DNA from: DATMYQ01 sp035560935
GTDB lineage: Bacteria > Bacillota > Negativicutes > Sporomusales > Sporomusaceae
Length of the DNA stretch: 54,433 nt
Reading direction: 5' to 3'
Assembly (NCBI GenBank): GCA_035560935.1
Contig: DATMYQ010000062.1
Span: 1 to 54,433 of the forward strand
Shown: in pieces, positions 26,465 to 34,601 of the stretch
How positions within the stretch are numbered: position 1 is the first letter of the stretch
Layout of the letters: every line of letters starts with the position of its first letter
Translations under genes and position numbers: made by a program
Notes under the pieces: generated by a model
Databases searched by the model: none
The model's input: the letters and a program-made list of their open reading frames with translations, nothing else
Told to the model about the DNA's origin: nothing

Positions 26465-26867
26465 CGTCCTGCCCTTCCCGTTCCAGCCATTTCCGCAGTG
26501 CTGCTGCCGTCATAAATCCCTTGGATTCCAAGGGACGCGACGGACTCAATTCCATGAACCAGCACTCATAGGGATCTTGCCCGATGAGTGCCGGCCGTCT
26601 GGCAATTTCTTCATTGACCCGTACAACCCGTCCACTGATCGGGGGATAAATCCGTCCCACCCATTTGCCGGCTTCCAGGGAACCACAGGCATCGCCGCGG
26701 CACACCTCATCACCTGCCAGGGGCAACGCCAGATACAAAATATCACCGGTGATTTCCAGACCGTAATGTGTCAGCCCAAACAGCACATGGTCTCCCTCTT
26801 TCCGAATCCATTGATAATGCTCGTCATACCATAAGTTTTCCGGAAAGTCCCATTGACCGTTCTCCAT
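26457..26867 (-). CDS. GcvH-like lipoyl carrier protein (LbpA-like), copy 1
   Basis: The 136-residue protein has the hammerhead fold of glycine-cleavage H protein. The lipoylated lysine is predicted to be Lys68 in SLEAGKWVGRIYPPISG, aligned with the Lys of GcvH. No gcvT or gcvP is nearby. Genes for a ligase, LipT-like protein and LipS-like pair follow, as for LbpA proteins of the sHdr sulfur-oxidation system. The ATG at 26867 was preferred over GTG 26873 because AGGAAG lies seven bases before it. It may shuttle electrons or a thiol-bound group to the adjacent HdrD-like protein. Confidence 0.85.
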   Translation of the reverse strand: MENGQWDFPENLWYDEHYQWIRKEGDHVLFGLTHYGLEITGDILYLALPLAGDEVCRGDACGSLEAGKWVGRIYPPISGRVVRVNEEIARRPALIGQDPYECWFMELSPSRPLESKGFMTAAALRKWLEREGQDDA

Positions 26868-26892
26868 CTGCACTCTTCCTTTCCGCGCCGCA

Positions 26893-28062
26893 CTATTCTT
26901 CCAGGGCCATCAACAAAAATTCCGTCAGGTCCATCACCCGGAGCGATAATTTTTCCGTCCGGGCCGCCTTTTCCAGCATTTGTTCACATTGCTGACACGC
27001 GGATAAAACGATGGTGGCACCGGTTTCCGCCGCTTCCCGGATCCGCTGACAAGCGATGGCATCCGCCAGCGGAGCATCCACCCCCTGCAAATTCCCGCCG
27101 CCGCCGCAGCAGCGGGCCTCTTCGCCATGAGTCATCATTTCGATAAATTTCAGGCCGGGAATGCTGCGTAAGATCTGACGCGGTGCGTCGATCACTCCGC
27201 TGTTTCTTCCCAGATCACAAGGATCGTGATAGGTGACCGTTTCACATCTCTCTTTCGGCAGCAGTTTTCCCGAATGCAGCAACTCCACTAAAAACTCGGC
27301 GGCATGCACAATCCGGACATCCGGCTTTGCACCCAGCAGTTCCGGATACACATGACTCCAGATGTGATAGCAGGAAGGGCAGCCGGTCACCAGGGTTTGA
27401 ATTCCCAGCCGTTGCAGCGCCATCACATTATGGCGGGCAAATTCTTTGATTTCCTCGGCCTGGCCGGCCGCCAGCAGCGGAAAACCGCAGCACCATTCCT
27501 CGACGCCCAAAGTTGTATAGCGAACACCGGCTCTGTCCAGCAGCGGTACCATCGCCAACGGCACCTGCGCCGCCCGGGGAAAAAACGAGGACACACAACC
27601 GACAAAATAGGCCACTTCCGCCGCCGGGGCCTGATCCAGATAATCCGGAATATCTTCCAGGTCCTCCGCCCAGTCCAGCCGTGATTCATTACCCATGGTG
27701 GAAATGTTCTTTTTATTCTTCAGATTGGCTGTCAATGCCGTGTACGCCGCCGGCGCCTTGCCGTTCACGACCAGTTGCCGGCGTAAATCCTGCCACAGGC
27801 TCTGCAGATTGATCCGGGCCGCACAAAAGCGGGTGCAGGCGCCACACAGCGTGCATTGGGAAATTCGCTGCGCATAAGCAGAACTGAACTGCGTTTTGTC
27901 GCGACGGGCGAATATTTCCCGGGTCAGCGAAATTTTCGCTCTTGGCGCTGCCGATTCCCAGCCGATTGCCCGGTATACCGGACAATCATTGCGGCAGTTG
28001 CCGCAGCGACCGCAAATCAGCGATTCTGTTGTCAAGTCCCGATAAAAACTTTCTGCGCTCAT
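26893..28062 (-). CDS. HdrD/GlcF-type Fe-S protein with two complete CCG domains
   Basis: The 389-residue protein begins with two ferredoxin clusters (Cys17, 20, 23, 27 and Cys70, 73, 76, 80). Two CCG domains follow. The first reads Cys156, Cys191-192, Cys228, Cys231 (CX34CCX35CXXC) and the second Cys282, Cys318-319, Cys356, Cys359 (CX35CCX36CXXC). In heterodisulfide reductase this motif binds the noncubane cluster pair that reduces a disulfide. The ATG overlaps the GlcD-like stop by four bases behind GGAGG, so the two proteins almost certainly form a complex. It may act on the disulfide/dithiol of lipoyl carriers; a glycolate- or lactate-oxidase Fe-S subunit is the conventional alternative. 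Confidence 0.88.
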   Translation of the reverse strand: MSAESFYRDLTTESLICGRCGNCRNDCPVYRAIGWESAAPRAKISLTREIFARRDKTQFSSAYAQRISQCTLCGACTRFCAARINLQSLWQDLRRQLVVNGKAPAAYTALTANLKNKKNISTMGNESRLDWAEDLEDIPDYLDQAPAAEVAYFVGCVSSFFPRAAQVPLAMVPLLDRAGVRYTTLGVEEWCCGFPLLAAGQAEEIKEFARHNVMALQRLGIQTLVTGCPSCYHIWSHVYPELLGAKPDVRIVHAAEFLVELLHSGKLLPKERCETVTYHDPCDLGRNSGVIDAPRQILRSIPGLKFIEMMTHGEEARCCGGGGNLQGVDAPLADAIACQRIREAAETGATIVLSACQQCEQMLEKAARTEKLSLRVMDLTEFLLMALEE

Positions 28063-29525
28063 CCCGGTTTCCTCCCCAGTTTCCCCCGGCACACCCGGCT
28101 TGAGGCCGCCAACAGGTCCATTCCGGTATTAAATACCGCCGGCTGCAACAACAGCGGAACTTGATAGACTTTACCCGGATTCATAACATTGTCCGGATCC
28201 AACATCTTTTTGCGCCGCTTTCGTTCCTGCCACTCTGCCGTATCATAGTAACGCTGAAAATACGGCGTATTCCACAAACCAATCCCATAAGGCGCGCCGC
28301 CGTACCGTGCGCCAACGTCATGCAGTTTCTTTACAAACGCCAGGCCCTGCAAATAGCCTAATGTATCCCGTTCGTCAGCGCCAAACAGGCTCATCACCAT
28401 CGCCTGCCGCGCTGTAACCACATGGCCATAGGTTTTGACCGCCAGTCGTTCCCGGCAGGCAAAAGCGTCCACCGCCTGCAAATACTCCGCCAGATGGGCA
28501 AGGGGCAGCCAGATCTCCGCTCCTAATAGCGACGGGCCCTCACGTTTTAATATCAGCGAAAAAAACCGGTTCTCCCATTCCTCCGCTGCGCCTTCCCTTA
28601 AGTCTCCGGCGCCGGTCACCTGGCAGGCCCGTTCATAGTTGCGCCGGGCCGCTGCCACTTCCGCTGTTTCACCATCCGCGTCGAACGCCACCGTATACAG
28701 TTGTGCTTCCCGCTCGCCGGCCAGCCCCAACCGGTGCCGTAAAGCATTGCAGGCGGGATCGCTAAAATGCAGATTAAACGGCACCGCATCTCCCGATACC
28801 ACTGTTTCGATAAACTGCTGCATCGACGCCGGAGCCGCAAATGCCGCCAGACCATGCCATTCATATGCCGGTGCCTTTCTGACCAGCAGTTCCACTTCCG
28901 TAATCAGACCCAGCGTACCTTCCGAGCCGGCCAGCCAATCCAGCGGCGGTTCACTGGTTTTGGTCAAATCCCGTATATGGCCGTCCGGCAGCACCGTCCG
29001 CGCCGTTAAAACCTGTTCCACCAGCGGACCGTATTTCAAACTGCCCAGTCCATAGCCCATCATGGCCAGCCAGCCGCCCACCGTAGCCGCCGGCGCGCTG
29101 CTGGGGTAGGAACGCGCCGCCAGGCCGTACCGTTTCAACTCTCGTTCCAGCTGATACCAGCTGATACCGGCACCTACCCGGACACGGGTTTGTTCCCGGT
29201 TCACTTCCAGTAACTGATTCAAGCCGTTAACATCGGCCAATATTCCCCGTTGGGTGCATATCGCATTAAAATATACGGTCGAACCACCGGCCCGGGCGGT
29301 TACCGGACAACGGTGCCGGGCCGCCAGTTCCATGACCGATGCCACTTCTTCGGTGTTTTGAGGCCTGACCACAATATCCGGCAAGGTGTCGGCCAGCGGT
29401 TTGACCAAAAAATCGGGCACCGGCGCCAAATCCCGCTCATAACAGCGGCGTTCGAATAGATCCGTTGTGGCCCGCTCGCCCAGCAGTTTTTTCAAAGCCT
29501 GTTCCAGTTCCGTTTTCATCGCCAT
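28059..29525 (-). CDS. GlcD-type FAD-binding oxidoreductase
   Basis: The 488-residue protein is a VAO-type flavoprotein like glycolate oxidase GlcD and D-lactate dehydrogenase. The FAD-binding part is visible in PDIVVRPQNTEEVASV, TARAGGSTVY and GSEGTLGLITEVEL; the C-terminal FAD-oxidase domain ends with DPDNVMNPGKVY. The ATG at 29525 has GGAAGGGAG upstream; an upstream GTG (29561) has no good ribosome site. It sits between a lipoyl carrier and the HdrD-like protein. Substrate oxidation (2-hydroxy acid) with transfer to the Fe-S partner is the family norm; coupling to lipoate is my inference. Confidence 0.88.
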   Translation of the reverse strand: MAMKTELEQALKKLLGERATTDLFERRCYERDLAPVPDFLVKPLADTLPDIVVRPQNTEEVASVMELAARHRCPVTARAGGSTVYFNAICTQRGILADVNGLNQLLEVNREQTRVRVGAGISWYQLERELKRYGLAARSYPSSAPAATVGGWLAMMGYGLGSLKYGPLVEQVLTARTVLPDGHIRDLTKTSEPPLDWLAGSEGTLGLITEVELLVRKAPAYEWHGLAAFAAPASMQQFIETVVSGDAVPFNLHFSDPACNALRHRLGLAGEREAQLYTVAFDADGETAEVAAARRNYERACQVTGAGDLREGAAEEWENRFFSLILKREGPSLLGAEIWLPLAHLAEYLQAVDAFACRERLAVKTYGHVVTARQAMVMSLFGADERDTLGYLQGLAFVKKLHDVGARYGGAPYGIGLWNTPYFQRYYDTAEWQERKRRKKMLDPDNVMNPGKVYQVPLLLQPAVFNTGMDLLAASSRVCRGKLGRKPG

Positions 29526-29557
29526 CTCTTCTCCCTTCCGGCACAGCGGAGCAGGTG

Positions 29558-29977
29558 TCACTCTGTCTTGGCGTACTTTTCATGTTCCACCGTAAAGAAC
29601 GCGTCCGCTTCCGGCCCGCTAATCAGCGTTTTCAATCCTGCCGCCAAATCCTCCGGCTCCAGTACGCAGATCCAACCCGCCCCATAACAATCACTGTTGA
29701 GCAGTTTCGGATTGCCCGGCAGTTCACCGTTGGCCGCCAAAATTTTTCCGGCCATCGGCGCCAAAATTTTTCCCGCCCATTTCCCCGACTGAACAGAGCA
29801 AAGAGTGGCGCCGGCGGCCAGCGCTTTTCCGGCCCGGGGAATTCGGATAAACGTAATTTCTCCCGCCAGCTTTTGCATAAAATCAGAAACGCCGATCCGG
29901 ATATTTTCTCCTTCCACCTGCACCCAGGCATGGTCTGCCGTGTAATACAAATCCTGGGGAATATGATATTTTTCCAT
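29558..29977 (-). CDS. GcvH-like lipoyl carrier protein (LbpA-like), copy 2
   Basis: The 139-residue H-protein-like protein has predicted lipoyl Lys66 in CSVQSGKWAGKILAPMAG. It shares the GKW.G.I..P..G pattern with the copy at 26457 but differs elsewhere, so the two are old paralogues rather than a recent duplication. The gene lies between the second ligase-like gene and the GlcD-like gene. GGGAGTGAGG precedes the ATG. A role in glycine cleavage is unlikely without gcvT and gcvP. It could carry reducing equivalents between AcoC lipoyl groups and the flavin/Fe-S complex. Confidence 0.85.
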   Translation of the reverse strand: MEKYHIPQDLYYTADHAWVQVEGENIRIGVSDFMQKLAGEITFIRIPRAGKALAAGATLCSVQSGKWAGKILAPMAGKILAANGELPGNPKLLNSDCYGAGWICVLEPEDLAAGLKTLISGPEADAFFTVEHEKYAKTE

Positions 29978-29999
29978 TTTTCCTCACTCCCTACTCCCG

Positions 30000-31094
30000 T
30001 CATTCCGCCAATAGCCAGTGCATCATCAAGGTTTCGTCGATCCAGTGGCCGGTTAACGAGAGATCCCGGTTCCAGTCCGCCACCGCCCGCCGGATATCCG
30101 GTTCATACCACCGAACGCTGTGCAGGTATTGGGCCAGCTGGTCTAACCCGCACCGTTGCCGCCGACACAATTGGTGAAATTCCGCTGACACCAGCCTGCC
30201 GTTCTGCACCACAGCAATCAGTTGCCCCTGACACAGTCCGCCGTTTTCCCGCCGGCATTCGTTTCCCTTGCCTGGATTGTCCGCCAGACATTCGCGAATC
30301 GGCTGCAGTCTGACATAGGTCTTTTCATTGATTTTCACCTGACGCAAGAGACGCCGTTTTCCCGGCAACCGGAGAAATTCCGGATCCGTCAGTTGTCGCA
30401 CAACTTTTTCCACTGCCTGGCGCAGGTCATCCGAATAATCCACCGGTTCCATTTTACCCAGCCAGTCGGAAAAGTGTACGATCAGACGTTCTTCCACCTG
30501 TTCTGCCTCGGGTTCATATCCCAGTTCCTCGGCCATGGTTGTCAAATGCCGCTCCATCGCCCAACGGGTCAGTTCACGAAAACGCCTGCCGGGCAGACGC
30601 AACACACGCGACATGAATAATCGGTCAAAATTCAGTAAAACATTGCCGGTAAACACGGCAAATCCATTCAGATCCCCGGCGCCATTGCCGGAAATTTTCC
30701 GTTCATTCACCACGATATCAGCCGGCGTTTGGATTTTGGCCTGCAGGCCAAAATCCGCCAATGCCCGGACTGCCGGCAGCAAAAACTTGCAGAAAAAACT
30801 GTCGCGTCGCCTTTGCAGGCAGGGATTGTCCGACCGCAATACCAGTTGGAAAAACACCTGTCCCCGGTCAAGCAAAACCAGTCCGCCGCCGATTTCCCGC
30901 CGGATGATCGGCAAACTCTGCCGGGTACAGTAGCGGATATCCACTTCCTGCATCAGATCGTCATGCATTCCCAAACAAACGCAGGGAGTGGACGGACGGC
31001 AGATAATCAGTCCTTCCTGCCGCTGTTGCGCCAGGGTGTGATAAATCGCCTGCGTTTCAATTCCCGGCACTGCTCCCAGCCGATATAAATTCAT
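30000..31094 (-). CDS. Lipoate-protein-ligase-like protein, second paralogue
   Basis: The 364-residue protein has the lipoate ligase fold with RREIGGGLVLLD (65-76) and the lysine motif NERKISGNG (Lys133). Its C-terminal region is unusual, with cysteines in RECLADNPGKGNECRRENGGLC and CRRQRCGLD that could bind metal. It may ligate lipoate or move octanoyl/lipoyl groups to the adjacent carrier. The ATG at 31094 lies behind GGAGG and overlaps the lipB end by 38 bases. Because the glycine loop deviates from both LplA and the other paralogue, its exact reaction is open. Confidence 0.78.
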   Translation of the reverse strand: MNLYRLGAVPGIETQAIYHTLAQQRQEGLIICRPSTPCVCLGMHDDLMQEVDIRYCTRQSLPIIRREIGGGLVLLDRGQVFFQLVLRSDNPCLQRRRDSFFCKFLLPAVRALADFGLQAKIQTPADIVVNERKISGNGAGDLNGFAVFTGNVLLNFDRLFMSRVLRLPGRRFRELTRWAMERHLTTMAEELGYEPEAEQVEERLIVHFSDWLGKMEPVDYSDDLRQAVEKVVRQLTDPEFLRLPGKRRLLRQVKINEKTYVRLQPIRECLADNPGKGNECRRENGGLCQGQLIAVVQNGRLVSAEFHQLCRRQRCGLDQLAQYLHSVRWYEPDIRRAVADWNRDLSLTGHWIDETLMMHWLLAE

Positions 31095-31773
31095 CACCTG
31101 TTTCCTCCCGCGCCGGCAGCAGCTTCACGCCAAACACTGCCGCAAATTGCCGGGCTAATGTATCCTTCACTTCCGCCAGATTCGCTACCGTTCCGAAATC
31201 CTGCATGGCGGCCACCGGACGGTCGATAATACCGCAAGGATGAATCAGGGAAAAATATTTCATATCCGGCGATACATTCAGCGCAAAACCATGCATGGAC
31301 ACCCAGTTATGCACACCAATGCCAATGGCCGCAATTTTGCCGGCCCGGGTCCACACTCCCGGCAGTCCCGGCTCCCGGAAAGCATCAATATGATAGACGC
31401 CCAATGTCCGGATGAGTACTTCTTCCAGCATCCAGGAATATTGATGCAGATCCCGGCCGTAATGTTTCAGATTCAATACCGGATAGCCGACCAACTGTCC
31501 CGGACCATGATAAGTAATGTCACCGCCCCGGTCGACCTCCAGCACTTCCAATCCGGCCGCCGCCAGAATGCTGTCCGGCACCCTGACATTGTCCCAGCTG
31601 CCGGCCCGGCCCAGAGTATATACCGGCGGGTGCTCCAAAAGAATCAGCGTATCCTGACCCTGACCCTGCCGGTGCCGGGCCGCAAGTTTTTGCTGCAGTT
31701 CCCAGGCTGCCGGATAGGAGAGTTTCCCGCACAGCATCAGCCGGCAAATTTTCGTGTCCGTTTTGGCCACCAT
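31057..31773 (-). CDS. lipB: Octanoyl-[ACP]:protein N-octanoyltransferase
   Basis: LipB moves octanoate from acyl carrier protein to lipoyl domains, the first step of lipoate synthesis. The 238-residue protein shows RGGDITYHGPGQLVGYP (82-98) and the catalytic pair Lys146 (AGKIAAIG) and Cys180 (HPCGI). It is followed by ligase and lipoyl-carrier genes and preceded by lipA, so the classical route is complete in this operon. The ATG at 31773 has GGGTGG upstream. The C-terminal 13 or so residues are read over the start of the next gene. Confidence 0.95.
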   Translation of the reverse strand: MVAKTDTKICRLMLCGKLSYPAAWELQQKLAARHRQGQGQDTLILLEHPPVYTLGRAGSWDNVRVPDSILAAAGLEVLEVDRGGDITYHGPGQLVGYPVLNLKHYGRDLHQYSWMLEEVLIRTLGVYHIDAFREPGLPGVWTRAGKIAAIGIGVHNWVSMHGFALNVSPDMKYFSLIHPCGIIDRPVAAMQDFGTVANLAEVKDTLARQFAAVFGVKLLPAREETGDEFISAGSSAGN

Positions 31774-31791
31774 AGTCTTACACCACCCGTT

Positions 31792-32091
31792 TTAAAACAA
31801 TTCGTCACCGCTTTTGCCGCCCAGCCCCGGATGACAATCAAAACGCACCACACCCACTGCAGCGTTCCCCTGGGCAGCTTCTTTTACTGCAGCCACGCCA
31901 TGAATACCAAAACCTCCGCACAATTCAACGGCAACAACCCCCTGATTGACCAGTTCTTTCACCACGACCGCCGCTGCCGCATAGTCGCCGACTCCAACCG
32001 TGGTCAATTCCACCTCCGGTGTCGCAATCACTGACCGATGCTGTCGGCCGTCCGCCTTAGGCGCGATAAACACAAATGCCGCTTTAAGCAT
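31792..32091 (-). CDS. DUF6506 family protein
   Basis: This 99-residue protein begins MLKAAFVFIAPKADGRQH. It has a hydrophobic strand segment (AAAVVVKELVNQGVVAVELCGGFG) interrupted in the middle by helix-forming residues, and ends GGKSGDELF. I recall this as the DUF6506 family; no function is known. It lies 18 bases before lipB and 30 after lipA, so its job is likely tied to lipoate or to the acetoin enzymes. GGGAGGG precedes the ATG. Confidence 0.7.
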   Translation of the reverse strand: MLKAAFVFIAPKADGRQHRSVIATPEVELTTVGVGDYAAAAVVVKELVNQGVVAVELCGGFGIHGVAAVKEAAQGNAAVGVVRFDCHPGLGGKSGDELF

Positions 32092-32121
32092 TCCGATCCC
32101 TCCCGTTTTTATATTTCTTCT

Positions 32122-32994
32122 TTACCGTTGATCAGTCATCATTTTTTGCCAGGACAATTCCGCCTGATAGGAACTGCGAACCAGTGGCCCGGCATTAACC
32201 TGCTGAAACCCCATGGCTAACGCCTCCATTTTCCATCTCGCAAATACATCCGGTGAAACATATTCCGCTACGGGTAAATGGTGGACCGACGGCCTCAGAT
32301 ACTGTCCCAGCGTCAGCATTTCACAACCGGCCTGCCGTAAGTGAACCAACACATCAAATATTTCCTTTTTTGCCTCACCCAGTCCCAGCATCAAACCCGA
32401 CTTTGTCCGGATCCCGTCCGCCAAACGACGTACCCGTGCGATCAATTCCAGCGAACGGCTGTAAACCGCCTGAGGCCGGACCGCCGGATACAAGCGCGGC
32501 ACCGTTTCCATATTATGGTTCACAATATCCGGCCGTGCCGCCATAACCAACGCCAACGCATCGTGGTCACCCTGAAAATCGGGAATGAGCACTTCCACAA
32601 CAGCCTGCGGCAATTGCTGACGCAGAGCTCGGATTGTAGCGACAAAATGCCCTGCCCCACCATCTGGCAAGTCATCGCGGCTGACCGATGTCACCACCAC
32701 ATGTCTTAACTCCAGTTGGGCAGCGGTTGCCGCCACCAGCTGCGGTTCCGCAGCATCCACTGCCGCCGGCCGGCCGTACGGCACCGCGCAGAAACGGCAG
32801 TCACGGGTACAGTGATCGCCCAGAATCAGAAACGTACAGGTCCGGTTCTTAAAACATTCCCCCAGGTTGGGACAATCCGCGCTTTCGCACACCGTATGCA
32901 GGCTGCCGGTGTCCAGCAATTCTTTCATCTTCACCAGCGCTGCTTCCTCCGGCACTGGCAGAGTCAACCAGCTTGGCCATTCCTGTTTTGCCAT
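32122..32994 (-). CDS. lipA: Lipoyl synthase (radical SAM)
   Basis: LipA inserts two sulfurs into octanoyl-protein. The 290-residue protein has the auxiliary-cluster motif Cys36, Cys41, Cys47 (CX4CX5C), the radical SAM motif Cys62, Cys66, Cys69 (CX3CX2C) and the C-terminal RSSY serine ligand. A lipoate synthase gene in an acetoin operon is known from Pelobacter (acoS). Here it coexists with a LipS-like pair in the same transcript. The ATG at 32994 starts four bases after the preceding stop; a TTG at 33006 is an alternative. Confidence 0.96.
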   Translation of the reverse strand: MAKQEWPSWLTLPVPEEAALVKMKELLDTGSLHTVCESADCPNLGECFKNRTCTFLILGDHCTRDCRFCAVPYGRPAAVDAAEPQLVAATAAQLELRHVVVTSVSRDDLPDGGAGHFVATIRALRQQLPQAVVEVLIPDFQGDHDALALVMAARPDIVNHNMETVPRLYPAVRPQAVYSRSLELIARVRRLADGIRTKSGLMLGLGEAKKEIFDVLVHLRQAGCEMLTLGQYLRPSVHHLPVAEYVSPDVFARWKMEALAMGFQQVNAGPLVRSSYQAELSWQKMMTDQR

Positions 32995-32998
32995 ATTG

Positions 32999-33346
32999 CT
33001 ACTCAAAAGCTTCCAGTGCTTTTAACAGGGTGGTGGCGGCATAAGCCATCGCCGGCGATCCGCCAAAAGCGACGGCAACCGCAGCGGCTTCCAGAATTTC
33101 TTCCCGGTTGGCTCCTTCCTCCAGTGCATTTTTCACGTGAATATTAATGCAGTATTCACAACGCATCGCCACTGCAATGCCAAGACCAATCAGTTCCTTA
33201 TATTTCCGTTCCAGCTCACCTTCCACATAGGCGGCCTGATCCATTTGCACAAAAGCGGCTGCCAGTTCGGGGCTCTCATTTTGCAGACTGTTCATGCCGA
33301 TTTGCAATTCACTCATTAAATCCAGACTATCCGCGGCCATTGTCAT
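32999..33346 (-). CDS. AhpD-like carboxymuconolactone decarboxylase family protein
   Basis: The 115-residue helical protein has the redox motif CEYCINIH (Cys63, Cys66, His70), as in AhpD. AhpD of Mycobacterium takes electrons from a dihydrolipoyl E2 protein and passes them to a peroxiredoxin. Its place directly after acoC fits a lipoyl-linked thiol oxidoreductase. No ahpC is in the window. The ATG at 33346 (MTMAADS) has AAGGAAAG upstream; the ATG six bases later is also possible. Confidence 0.85.
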   Translation of the reverse strand: MTMAADSLDLMSELQIGMNSLQNESPELAAAFVQMDQAAYVEGELERKYKELIGLGIAVAMRCEYCINIHVKNALEEGANREEILEAAAVAVAFGGSPAMAYAATTLLKALEAFE

Positions 33347-33391
33347 CCCCTGCTTTCCTTCCGATTTTTCCGGTATGCCAGGCATTTCAGA

Positions 33392-34576
33392 CTAAATGAA
33401 AATTTTATACGGATGTTCCATCAGTTGAAGCAACTGCGCCAGGAATTCCGCGGCCGGCGCACCGTCAATCACCCGGTGATCAAACGCCAGTGACAGTCCC
33501 ATCACCGGCCGAATCACAATTTGCTCACTGACCACCACCGGCCGTTTCACGGTCCGGCCAATCCCTAAAATAGCCGATTCGGGCTGATTGATAATCGGGG
33601 TAAAGTAATCCACCGAACCGTAACCGCCCAGATTGGTCAGTGTAAACGTACCGCCGCCCAGTTCCTCCGGTTCCAACTTATTTTTCCGGGCCCGTTTGGC
33701 AAAATCACGGATTTCCTGACTGATATCCGCCAGACATTTCTGATCGGCATGCTTCACCACCGGCACTACCAGACCGTCCGGTACAGCAATCGCCACACCA
33801 ATATGAATATCCTGGAGCACCCGGATTTCCTCTCCTGCCAGCGTACTGTTCATCCGGGGATGAAATACCAGGGCTTTGGCAACGGCTTTCACCAACAGAT
33901 CGGTAACGGATATCTTTTCATTTTCTTTGCGATCGCTGTTAATATTGGCTCGCAATTCCAAAAAATCAGCCACGTCAACGCTGACATGATGCGTGACTTT
34001 GGGTGCGATGCTCCAGCTTTGCGCCATCCGTTCACCAATCACCTGGCGCATGCCTTCATAGGGTACCAATTCCAGGGCCGCCCGCTCATCCTGCTCCTGC
34101 CCCTGTTCCGTCAGCGCTTTTTCCACATCCTCCCGGACAATTCTTCCTTCCGGACCGGAACCGATAATCTGACTGTAATCGAGTCCGTTCTCCTGGGCCA
34201 AAGCCCGGGCGGCCGGCGAAATTCTGACCTTTTGCCCCGGTGCCACGCTGACTGTTTTCGTCCCCGGCTGCGCTGCGGCAACGCTTTTAACCGCTGCCGC
34301 TTTGACGGCCAGCGCCAGAAGGGCATTGATGTCTTCGCCGGCATCGCCGATCACGCCGAGCAAACCGCCAATTGGTAATTTCGCTTTTTTCACCGCAACA
34401 ATTTTTAGCAGGATACCGTCCTGCGGTGCATCAATTTTGTTGGCAATTTTATCGGTCATGACTTCCAGCAGGGTTTCCCCTTTTTTAATGCTATCTCCTT
34501 CGTTTTTCAGCCACTTGGCCACCATTCCTTCTTTCATCGACAATCCCAGTTTCGGCATATTGATTGCTATTGCCAC
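33392..34576 (-). CDS. acoC: Acetoin dehydrogenase E2, dihydrolipoamide acetyltransferase
   Basis: AcoC moves the acetyl group from E1 to CoA. The 394-residue protein has one N-terminal lipoyl domain (Lys43 in MTDKIANKID), a peripheral-subunit-binding domain (about 112-150, ISPAARALAQENGLDYSQI) and the acetyltransferase domain with HRVIDG (His367, Asp371) near the C terminus. The GTG start has GGAGGAGG upstream. The E1/E3-binding domain is intact, yet no E3 gene follows. Confidence 0.95.
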   Translation of the reverse strand: MAIAINMPKLGLSMKEGMVAKWLKNEGDSIKKGETLLEVMTDKIANKIDAPQDGILLKIVAVKKAKLPIGGLLGVIGDAGEDINALLALAVKAAAVKSVAAAQPGTKTVSVAPGQKVRISPAARALAQENGLDYSQIIGSGPEGRIVREDVEKALTEQGQEQDERAALELVPYEGMRQVIGERMAQSWSIAPKVTHHVSVDVADFLELRANINSDRKENEKISVTDLLVKAVAKALVFHPRMNSTLAGEEIRVLQDIHIGVAIAVPDGLVVPVVKHADQKCLADISQEIRDFAKRARKNKLEPEELGGGTFTLTNLGGYGSVDYFTPIINQPESAILGIGRTVKRPVVVSEQIVIRPVMGLSLAFDHRVIDGAPAAEFLAQLLQLMEHPYKIFI

Positions 34577-34601
34577 AATTTATCCTCCTCCACTAGGCCC
34601 G

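Noticed and set aside
26893..29525. Plain glycolate or lactate oxidase as the only reading
   Set aside because: The GlcD/GlcF-like pair fits that family, but its setting between lipoyl carriers and its two full CCG motifs make a lipoate-linked role at least equally likely; kept as the alternative.
26457..29977. Glycine cleavage system
   Set aside because: H-protein-like genes are present, but no gcvT, gcvP or matching Lpd is in the window, and the lysine motif differs from GcvH.
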